NCBI GenBank assembly: GCA_965223755.1
Contig: CBDCXF010000002.1
Span: 1,573,423 to 1,637,422, forward strand
Length of the DNA: 64,000 nucleotides
Reading direction: 5' to 3'
Source: CBDCXF01 sp965223755
GTDB taxonomy: Bacteria; Acidobacteriota; Thermoanaerobaculia; Multivoradales; JAHEKO01
Part shown: piece by piece, positions 9,203 to 16,170 of the stretch
Position numbering within the stretch: position 1 is the first letter of the stretch
How the letters are laid out: every line of letters begins with the position of its first letter
The notes under the pieces: generated by a model
Seen by the model: only the letters and a program-made list of their open reading frames with translations
What the model was told of the DNA's origin: nothing
Database searches by the model: none
Made by a program: the position numbers and the translations under genes

Positions 9203-9742
9203 TCAATTGTGTTCGTATTCAGAGTCGCCGTCATCGCGGCGACTCTCTAGCAGTTCGGTCGCTTGTTGCAAATGTGCCCGGTCTGAGTGGATTTGGGCGG
9301 CACCATGGATGTAGACGATTTCGCCACCGATCTTGCCGGTGCGCAGGCCCAAGACGCCGACAGCCAACATGGCGATGAATGAAGCGGCCGCAAAAACTGT
9401 TTGGAGTCGCTTTGAGCGCGAGGCAGTGCCGATCACAATCAGAAGACAGGTGGCGGCTCCAGCCCACAGAAACCGCTCCGCGGCGTGCTCGTGCCGCTCA
9501 AGGACGGTTTCGCTAACGATTCGTTCGACGAGTTCTTCGTCCTCCTCTCCCGTCATGATTGCGCCATAGCCGCCCGCAACCAACAGCGTTTGAAAAAAAA
9601 GCAGGGTTCCCCAGCCGGCCAACCGTGTGAGCCGTTCCCGCTTGAGGGCAACGAACACCAGCAACGCCAGAATGGGCATCAGAAAGCCCAAGGCCAACGG
9701 CAGGTGGACAATAGCTGGATGCAGCGGTATGGAGTCATTCAT
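9203..9742 (-). CDS. DUF2231-like membrane protein
   Basis: A 179-residue inner-membrane protein opening with IPLHPAIVHLPLAL, the hallmark of DUF2231 family proteins (histidines in the first helix, sometimes suggested to bind haem or metal). Four hydrophobic helices are visible, and the tail is polar and His/Glu-rich (HSDRAHLQQATELLE). It is convergent with the second LCAT-like gene and divergent from the LuxR-type gene, with 147 bp or less between them that could hold both promoters. Molecular function is unknown. Confidence 0.75.
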   Translation of the reverse strand: MNDSIPLHPAIVHLPLALGFLMPILALLVFVALKRERLTRLAGWGTLLFFQTLLVAGGYGAIMTGEEDEELVERIVSETVLERHEHAAERFLWAGAATCLLIVIGTASRSKRLQTVFAAASFIAMLAVGVLGLRTGKIGGEIVYIHGAAQIHSDRAHLQQATELLESRRDDGDSEYEHN

Positions 9743-9889
9743 GATGGTTGTCTACCGCGAAGGTCGCGGATGCGGTCGGTGAGGAACTCTGCATGGTGTA
9801 ACAATGCACGTTAGAACCCCAAGGAAACAATCCGACGTTTGTCGGAGAAGCTCTTGGGGGCCGGCAAATCGGCCAGGAAGCACAAACTC

Positions 9890-10432
9890 GTGACGAATGT
9901 CATAAGAGAAGGAAAGACCGTCCAGTTGGCGATTTGGGTCTTGGTTGTGGTGCTAGCCCTGTTGATTTTCGACCTGGCTGCCGACATGGCGGAGGAAGTG
10001 GGCTTGTTGCACCTGTTATCGGAAGGGCTGGCGGCCTTGGTCGCCATTGTCGGAGTCGGTCTACTGGTTGACCGCATTCGCCGCCTCCATCGCCAACAGC
10101 GGCGCCTAGCTCAGCGCTTGGAGCTCTCCGAGTCCGAAGCGCAGATGTGGCGCGAGGAGACGGCCGATCTGCGGCGCGGGCTGCGCAGTGCCATGGATCG
10201 ACAATTCGACCGCTGGGAGCTGACCCCGGCGGAACGAGAGATCGCCATGTACCTGCTTCGTGGACTCAGCCACAAACAGATCGCCGGCCGCCGAAAAGCG
10301 AGTGAACGTACGGTGCGGCAACAAGCCCACATGCTTTACCGTAAGGCCGGAATGGCAGGACGATCCGACCTTTCAGCTTTCTTTCTTAGCGACCTATTCG
10401 CTGAAGAGTCGTCTCAGTCGATGCAAGTATGA
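9890..10432 (+). CDS. Membrane-anchored LuxR-type transcriptional regulator
   Basis: Regulator with two N-terminal transmembrane helices (about residues 12-32 and 42-62 from this start), a coiled-coil linker rich in Gln/Arg/Glu, and a C-terminal LuxR-type helix-turn-helix. The DNA-binding part reads LTPAEREIAMYLLRGLSHKQIA followed by ASERTVRQQAHMLYRKAG, matching GerE/LuxR helices. The chosen GTG start has AGGAAG about ten bases upstream; a TTG at 9839 (197 residues in all) is the alternative. Its stop overlaps the acdS start by four bases (ATGA), so the two are translationally coupled. It may control acdS and the aminotransferase (inference). Confidence 0.8.
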   Translation: MTNVIREGKTVQLAIWVLVVVLALLIFDLAADMAEEVGLLHLLSEGLAALVAIVGVGLLVDRIRRLHRQQRRLAQRLELSESEAQMWREETADLRRGLRSAMDRQFDRWELTPAEREIAMYLLRGLSHKQIAGRRKASERTVRQQAHMLYRKAGMAGRSDLSAFFLSDLFAEESSQSMQV

Positions 10433-11436
10433 AACTGGCCGACCACCCTCGCCGCAAACTTCTCTTTGGCCCGTCGCCGATTCATCGACTTGAGCGGCTA
10501 ACCGGACATCTTGGCGGTGGGGTCGAGGTGTGGGCCAAGCGCGATGATTGCAACTCTGGCTTGGCTTTCGGAGGCAACAAGGTTCGCAAATTGGAATACT
10601 TGGTTGCCGACGCTCTGGCGCAGGGTTGCGACACCCTGGTATCGATCGGCGGCGTGCAGTCCAATCACACCCGGCAGGTGGCAGCAGTCGCGGCTCACTT
10701 GGGATTGAAATGTGTCCTGGTACAAGAGCACTGGGTCGACTGGGACGATCCGGCCTACGAGCAGGTCGGCAATCTCCAGTTGTCGCGCATTCTCGGGGCC
10801 GACGTGCGCCTTGATGAATCCGGATTCGACATCGGCATCCGGGCCAGTTGGGAAGAGGCGATCTCCTCGGTGGAGCGAACCGGCGGCAAGCCGTATGCGA
10901 TTCCGGCCGGCGCCTCCGACCACCCCCTTGGAGGTCTCGGTTTCGCCAACTGGGCGATGGAAGTGGAGGAGCAAGAACGCGAACTCGGCGTCTTCTTCGA
11001 CACCATCATCGTTTGCACCGTCACTGGCGGAACCCAGGCGGGCATGGTGGCGGGGTTTGCCGGCCAAGACCGCCGACGGGCAGTGCTGGGCATCGATGCG
11101 TCGGCCACCTACGACCGCACTTACGAACAGATGGCGCGTCTTGCCCGAGCGACCGCCGAAAGGATCGAACTGGATCGTCCACTGGCCGATGAAGAGATTG
11201 TGCTCGTGGACGGCTACCACGCCGGCACCTACGGCATCCCCGACGAACGCACTCTGGATGCGATCCGAACCTGCGCTCGCCTCGAAGGGATGCTCACCGA
11301 TCCGGTCTACGAGGGAAAGTCGATGGCGGGGCTGATCGGCATGGTACAGAGCGGCGAAATCGCGCCTGGGTCCAAAGTGCTCTACGCTCACCTCGGAGGC
11401 CAGCCGGCGCTCAGCGCCTACGCCTCGGTGATCTAA
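10429..11436 (+). CDS. acdS: 1-aminocyclopropane-1-carboxylate deaminase
   Basis: Pyridoxal-phosphate enzyme that opens the cyclopropane ring of ACC to give 2-oxobutyrate and ammonia. The 335 residues align without shifts to Pseudomonas AcdS numbering over the key sites: PLP lysine Lys51 in FGGNKVRKLEY, VSIGGVQSNHTRQ, Tyr294-Glu295 in DPVYEGKSM, and Leu322 in YAHLGG. Glu295 and Leu322 are the residues that separate true ACC deaminases from D-cysteine desulfhydrases, which carry Ser/Thr there. It overlaps the LuxR-type regulator by ATGA and precedes an aminotransferase by 11 bp, so the three genes form one operon. Outside plant associates the natural substrate could be another small cyclic or D-amino acid. 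Confidence 0.93.
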   Translation: MKLADHPRRKLLFGPSPIHRLERLTGHLGGGVEVWAKRDDCNSGLAFGGNKVRKLEYLVADALAQGCDTLVSIGGVQSNHTRQVAAVAAHLGLKCVLVQEHWVDWDDPAYEQVGNLQLSRILGADVRLDESGFDIGIRASWEEAISSVERTGGKPYAIPAGASDHPLGGLGFANWAMEVEEQERELGVFFDTIIVCTVTGGTQAGMVAGFAGQDRRRAVLGIDASATYDRTYEQMARLARATAERIELDRPLADEEIVLVDGYHAGTYGIPDERTLDAIRTCARLEGMLTDPVYEGKSMAGLIGMVQSGEIAPGSKVLYAHLGGQPALSAYASVI

Positions 11437-11447
11437 ACCTCTTCCTG

Positions 11448-12608
11448 ATGCGTAGCTCTCGCCTCGATCACATCACCAAGATCGGCGTCGAGGATATGGG
11501 CGCACTGGCCGACAGCCTCAGTGATCCGCAAGTTCTACGCCTCGAAAACCTCGACACCGACCTGCGCCCGCCGCGGCAAGCGCTGGCGGCAACCAAGGCG
11601 GCGGTCGACGAGGATGACGCCAACAGCTATTTGCCTTTTGTCGGCCTCGATTCGACCCGCCGTGCCGCCACCAGCCTGGTGTCGCGTCAGTCGGGGATCG
11701 GGTACGACTGGAAGACCCAGTCTTTGATCAGTGCCGGTGGACTCTCCGGCATCCTCAACGTGCTTCTCGCCCTGATCGAGCCGGGCGACGAAGTGTTGCT
11801 CACCGATCCGATTTACGTCGGCCTCATCAACCGCGTCCGCCTCGCTGGTGGCGTGCCCCGCTTTGTGCCGTTGATACCCAGCTCCGAGGGCTGGCGTCTG
11901 GACCTAGAGCGGCTCGCCGCTATCGATCCCGGTCCGGTCAAGCTGGTTCTGACGATGAGCCCTTCGATGCCGACCGGTCACGTGATGACCGCCGCAGAAT
12001 GGGCGGCGATGGCTGAGTTCTGCCAACGTGCAGCCTGCTGGCTGCTCAACGATTCCGCCATGGAGCGCATTCTGTTCGACGGGCGGGAAGTGCTGCATCC
12101 GGCCTCACTCAAGGGAATGGCGGATCGAGTCATCACCGTCGGCTCGGTGTCGAAGGAATACCGCATGATTGGCTGGCGCGTTGGCTGGGTGGTCGGCCCG
12201 GCGGAGGTCATCGCCGACACAGCGCGAGTGAGCATCAGCAATGTCGTCTGCCAGGGTGGGGTGGCAATGAAGGGGGCGACTGCAGCGCTCAACTCGGCCG
12301 AGGACGGCGTCGACACCTGTGCCGCTCGCTGGCAACGACGCCGCGATCTACTTCTTGACCAGCTACAAGATCTGCCTGTGGTTCCGCCGCACGGCGGATG
12401 GTCGCTTCTGGTCGACACCGCAGAGTTGGGATTCAGCGGCGCGACCGCTGCCCGACTCCTGCTCCAGTCCGGCAAGATCGCGGCGACACCGATGACCAAT
12501 TGGGGTAGTGCGAAAGCTGCTGACTATCTACGCTTGGTTTACTCCAATGAGCCGTGCGAACGCCTGAAGGAACTCGGTGCTCGAGTTCGCTCGGCACTCG
12601 ATCTGTAG
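11448..12608 (+). CDS. PLP-dependent class I/II aminotransferase
   Basis: A 386-residue fold-type I aminotransferase. Visible are the small-domain substrate loop (NSYLPFVGLDSTRRA), a glycine-rich cofactor turn (SAGGLSGILN), Asp202 in LLNDSAME, the Schiff-base lysine Lys236 in GSVSKEYRMIGWRVGW, and a C-terminal arginine region (YLRLVYSNE). The conserved NPxNPTG stretch is changed to SPSMPTG, so the asparagine that usually contacts the cofactor ring oxygen is Met; this is unusual. It directly follows acdS. One possible job is amination of the 2-oxobutyrate made by AcdS (inference). A bidirectional hairpin lies just downstream. Confidence 0.85.
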   Translation: MRSSRLDHITKIGVEDMGALADSLSDPQVLRLENLDTDLRPPRQALAATKAAVDEDDANSYLPFVGLDSTRRAATSLVSRQSGIGYDWKTQSLISAGGLSGILNVLLALIEPGDEVLLTDPIYVGLINRVRLAGGVPRFVPLIPSSEGWRLDLERLAAIDPGPVKLVLTMSPSMPTGHVMTAAEWAAMAEFCQRAACWLLNDSAMERILFDGREVLHPASLKGMADRVITVGSVSKEYRMIGWRVGWVVGPAEVIADTARVSISNVVCQGGVAMKGATAALNSAEDGVDTCAARWQRRRDLLLDQLQDLPVVPPHGGWSLLVDTAELGFSGATAARLLLQSGKIAATPMTNWGSAKAADYLRLVYSNEPCERLKELGARVRSALDL

Positions 12609-12634
12609 ACGGCAGACCTTTTCAGTGCAAAGAA

Positions 12635-12658
12635 AACGGCCCCCGCGAGGGGGCCGTT
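12635..12658 (-). terminator. Rho-independent terminator between convergent genes
   Basis: Perfect ten-base-pair GC-rich hairpin with loop GCGA. Read on the minus strand it is followed at once by TTTTCTTTGC, a good uridine run, so it best serves the TonB receptor at 12691. The plus-strand side has only a weak T run but may also stop the acdS operon. Confidence 0.85.
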
Positions 12659-12690
12659 CGGTTTGCGACTCGTTAACTGGCTGGTGGAAT

Positions 12691-15402
12691 CTAGTTCCAG
12701 TTGATGTCGAAGTCGTACTTCACCCTTGCGTACCAGTAGGCACCATTGAAACCAAACGGGGAGAACTGACTGTAAAGGTTGCCAACGCCCGCGCGGGCGC
12801 CTGGGTTCTCATCCGGAGTAGTGTCAAAGATGTTCTGGCCGCCGACGACGAACGTCACGCTGTCGTTCCAGGTGTAGGCGCCTTCGAGGTCGAAGAGGGT
12901 CTTGCCACTGTAGACGTTGCCGTCTTCAGAGTCGAACCAGTCGTCGTAGAAGCTCGCCCGAGCCAGAACACGCCACGCGTCGTTAAAGCGGTGATTTCCG
13001 GTCAACGTCCAGCGCGTCTCCGGCAACCCTTCCTGGAGTTCGCGAATGCGGGTGTTGTCGAGGGTTGCAGGATTGAACCGGGTCACCTCGGTGTCGGTGT
13101 TGTTGTAGAGGAAACTGAAAGTCGTACGTCCATCCAACGCCGGCGGCGTGTAAGTGGCGACGACATCAAACCCCGTGGTTTCGGTGTCAAAGTCGTTGAC
13201 GAAGAAGCGGAAGTTCTGCAAGTTGCCAGCACTGGTGATGCCCTCGGCGATGAGATCATCGACTTCCTGTTGGGTCAGCGAGAAGAGTTGCGTGACTGCC
13301 AGACGATCCTCCAACTCGATGTTGAAGTAATCCACCGTCAGGGTGAACGGACCGCTGTCGTAGACACCGCCGAAAGCGATGTTGGTCGACTCTTCCGCAG
13401 TCAGCGGCTCGCCGCCGCGCAACTGCGCGACGCGTGAAGACGAAGGGATGGTGCCGTTGTTGACCAGGTCCATGAGGACCAGGTCGAACTCGGTGGACAC
13501 GTTGAAAGCGTTCGACTGCCCTGGAGTCGGCGCGCGGAAGCCGGTGCTGACGCTGCCGCGCAATTGGAACTCATCGGTCACCTTGTAACGACCCGACAGC
13601 TTACCGTTGGTGGTAGTTCCGAAGTCTTCGAAGTCTTCGAAGCGGAGGGCGGCACCGATGGTCCAACGCCCGTCGGCGGCGTTGCGTTCGACATCACCGT
13701 AAACGGCGTAGTTGTTGCGACTCCAACTTCCCGCCGCGATTGGGCCGAAGCCTGGGAAGCCGTTGGAAGCGGCGCTGAAGCCCTGCTCGGCCAGAGGGCC
13801 GATCTGGTACGACTCGAGTTGGCCGATGCCAATGGTGAATTCCTCATCCCTCCACTCAAGGCCCGCCGCCAAGTTGGTGCGATCGTTGAGCGCGTAGGAG
13901 ATGTCGAAGTTGAAGCTGGTGTCTTCCTGCTTGTAGAGACCAGGATCGAACTCGGTCGGTGTATCCGGGCCGAGGCTGGCATTGACGGTGTTGAAAATGA
14001 AGAAGTCAACTTCGTTGGAACCCGAACTGACGCTCGCGTCCCAGGCCAGACCGTTGTCCAACTGACCGCGGAGACCGGCGAGGAAGGCGACATCTTCGAC
14101 GTCACCGCCAAAATTCGGGGTAAAACCGCCCGGGAACAGCTCTTGGAAGCTAAAGCAGTTCGGATTGGCGAACACCTCTTGCAGAGCCACCGGATCCGGC
14201 ACGTTGTTGGTGATGGTCACGACCGGGCAACCAGCTGAACCATCGAGAACACCGTCTTGGGCGTCCAGCAGGTCGCCGATGAGCAGAGTCTGTCCGCCGT
14301 CGCCACTGAACACCGAACCGCGGGTGTTGGGATTACGGAAGTAGAAACCGCCGGTTACGGTCTTGGTGACGTAATTGGCGTGCCCGTAGAACTGGTTGCC
14401 GCCCTCGAAGAGGTAGCCGAAATTGCCCCACAGCTTGAACTCGTCTTCGATTTCGGGCGAGCCCCAAATCTGCGCAGGGTCTCGTACGGCTGTGTTGCCA
14501 ACGGCGATCAGCCCAGCGGCGTCGTCACGTTGCACGCTACGGTCGGTGGGATCAGAGCCACCGAATTCGACGCTGAAGTTGGCGAAGCCGTACTCACCCC
14601 AGGGCATGCCGAAGTTGGCGGCCACCGCTATGGCATCGCCGTCACCTTCAGAGTAGCCACCGGTGCGCAACTCCACGCTGCCGCCGTCGGTGCTGTCTTT
14701 GAGCTCGAAGTTCATGACTCCAGCGATGGCGTCGGATCCGTACTGCGCTGATGCGCCGTCACGGAGCACCTCGACCTGACGGAGCGCGATCGACGGGATA
14801 GCCGAAATGTCCGGTCCCTGAGCTCCGTCGGCGACGCCGTTGCCGAGCCAGTAGATGACTGCGGCACGATGGCGGCGCTTGCCGTTGACCAAGACCAGCG
14901 TATGGTCGGGAGCCAAGTTGCGAAGATTCGCCGGCCGCACCACCGTCGCCGCGTCACTGATGGGCTGCGTGTTGACGTTATAGGACGGCGCCAATGTGCG
15001 CAGCAGGGTGCTGACGTCAGTCTCGCCCTGATTGGTGAAGTCCTCAGCGGAGATCACATCCACCGGCACCATCGATTCGGTCACCGAACGTGGTTGGGCG
15101 CGGGTGCCGATGACCACAACCTCTTCGCCAAAGCCGCTCAGGTCGCTGCTGTCGTCATCGGCATCTGCAACCTGATCGGCGGCCTCGCCAGTGTTGTCAG
15201 CCGTATCGTCAGCTTCGGCCATAGCTTCATCGGCCATTTCTTCGGCTTCATCCATGGCCTCGCCGGCCATGTCTTCAGCTTCTTCCACAGTCTCCTCGGC
15301 GGCATCCGCCATCTCGTCGTCTTGCGCCGCGAGCGGTGCCGCCATTATGAGGAGGAGTGCCGCCAACAGGCAGACACTTCCATTCTGAAAACCCTTCGTC
15401 AT
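12691..15402 (-). CDS. TonB-dependent receptor with acidic N-terminal spacer
   Basis: A TonB-dependent outer-membrane receptor of about 903 residues. The signal peptide (LLAALLLIMAAPLAAQ) is followed by some 70 residues made almost only of Ala, Glu, Asp and Met in loose heptad-like repeats (EEAEDMAGEAMDEAEEMADE), which could form a long acidic helix in the periplasm before the plug. The plug carries VVVIGTRAQPRSV, DHTLVLVNGKRRHR and RQVEVLRDGASAQYGSDAIAGV, typical of the large barrel subfamily. The start at 15402 has AAGGGGG five bases upstream; a further in-frame ATG at 15417 has no such site. Substrate unknown. It is monocistronic, ending at a terminator. Confidence 0.92.
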   Translation of the reverse strand: MTKGFQNGSVCLLAALLLIMAAPLAAQDDEMADAAEETVEEAEDMAGEAMDEAEEMADEAMAEADDTADNTGEAADQVADADDDSSDLSGFGEEVVVIGTRAQPRSVTESMVPVDVISAEDFTNQGETDVSTLLRTLAPSYNVNTQPISDAATVVRPANLRNLAPDHTLVLVNGKRRHRAAVIYWLGNGVADGAQGPDISAIPSIALRQVEVLRDGASAQYGSDAIAGVMNFELKDSTDGGSVELRTGGYSEGDGDAIAVAANFGMPWGEYGFANFSVEFGGSDPTDRSVQRDDAAGLIAVGNTAVRDPAQIWGSPEIEDEFKLWGNFGYLFEGGNQFYGHANYVTKTVTGGFYFRNPNTRGSVFSGDGGQTLLIGDLLDAQDGVLDGSAGCPVVTITNNVPDPVALQEVFANPNCFSFQELFPGGFTPNFGGDVEDVAFLAGLRGQLDNGLAWDASVSSGSNEVDFFIFNTVNASLGPDTPTEFDPGLYKQEDTSFNFDISYALNDRTNLAAGLEWRDEEFTIGIGQLESYQIGPLAEQGFSAASNGFPGFGPIAAGSWSRNNYAVYGDVERNAADGRWTIGAALRFEDFEDFGTTTNGKLSGRYKVTDEFQLRGSVSTGFRAPTPGQSNAFNVSTEFDLVLMDLVNNGTIPSSSRVAQLRGGEPLTAEESTNIAFGGVYDSGPFTLTVDYFNIELEDRLAVTQLFSLTQQEVDDLIAEGITSAGNLQNFRFFVNDFDTETTGFDVVATYTPPALDGRTTFSFLYNNTDTEVTRFNPATLDNTRIRELQEGLPETRWTLTGNHRFNDAWRVLARASFYDDWFDSEDGNVYSGKTLFDLEGAYTWNDSVTFVVGGQNIFDTTPDENPGARAGVGNLYSQFSPFGFNGAYWYARVKYDFDINWN

Positions 15403-15651
15403 AGGGACCCCCTTCATTTATGTTTGGGTGAGTACTCCGATGCCGACCTTTCTACGCGAAGGCGGACATAGCAGCAATCATCCCAAGCAAACCATTGAGG
15501 AACGGTAGTTGAGGGCGCCGAAGACTGTCAAGGCGCCGAACGCTGGAAGCCTGGCCGGTTCCTCGGAGGACCGCAAGAACTTGTTGTCGATCGGTCAGCT
15601 CTTTTTCGAGCAATCGGCCAACCTTGGCAGCCGATGCTGCGTACTCATACA

Positions 15652-16059
15652 ATGATGAGTGGAGAGGTCACGAAACCGATGAGCGCCGCATTCAGGATGC
15701 CGGATCGACGCCGTCTTGGCGTGCGTGAGGTGTTTGCCTGTTTGGTCGCCTTCGGAGTGTTGGGACTCGGGCTCGAACTCCACGCACCTGACGAGTGGAT
15801 GCTCGCGGATGGCGGCGACGTTCGGTTTGAGGTAGGCCACGATCAGCCGGTTTCAGATACCCACATTGAAAGAGTACGACTGGTTCCAGCGGATGCTTGT
15901 ATTGCATGCGCGCTACAACATTCCGTGCGCGTTGCACCAGCCCCAGCTTCAGTAGTAAGTCTCGCTAACGACCGCAGCTACGAGCCGGTCCCCTTCGCCT
16001 CTCTGGTCAGCTCCCACTTCGCCTACCGGCCTCCTGGTCGCGCCCCGCCTTTGGCCTAG
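15652..16059 (+). CDS. Small exported or membrane-anchored protein with CxxC
   Basis: Hypothetical protein of about 135 residues with one hydrophobic segment (VFACLVAFGVLGLGLEL), a CIAC motif in the middle and a proline-rich end (RPPGRAPPL). It is not firmly recognised. The outline resembles small DUF2946-like proteins that often precede metal-related TonB receptors. It ends 111 bp before the His-rich TonB receptor on the same strand, supporting a shared metal-related role (inference). Several in-frame starts exist (15634, 15652, 15679), so the N-terminus is not certain. Confidence 0.5.
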   Translation: MMSGEVTKPMSAAFRMPDRRRLGVREVFACLVAFGVLGLGLELHAPDEWMLADGGDVRFEVGHDQPVSDTHIERVRLVPADACIACALQHSVRVAPAPASVVSLANDRSYEPVPFASLVSSHFAYRPPGRAPPLA

Positions 16060-16170
16060 CTTCAACGGATTCCCTGCAGTTCGCCACTTTGCGCGTTTAA
16101 GGACCCTTGGCATAGGGCTCCAGAACGCTCCCATGTTTGTTCGATAGAAGCTAGCTTGAATGGATGTAAG

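Noticed and set aside
10498..11391. Minus-strand open frame (297 codons)
   Set aside because: Fully antisense to acdS, whose residues match known AcdS position by position.
13564..14238. Plus-strand open frame (224 codons)
   Set aside because: Antisense to the TonB receptor barrel; no homology-like pattern.
15403..15651. Possible riboswitch before the TonB receptor
   Set aside because: No cobalamin, TPP or other riboswitch core could be recognised in the 250-bp divergent region.
15452..15652. Minus-strand 66-codon frame upstream of the TonB receptor
   Set aside because: No ribosome site, no recognisable pattern, and it overlaps the start of the divergent gene.
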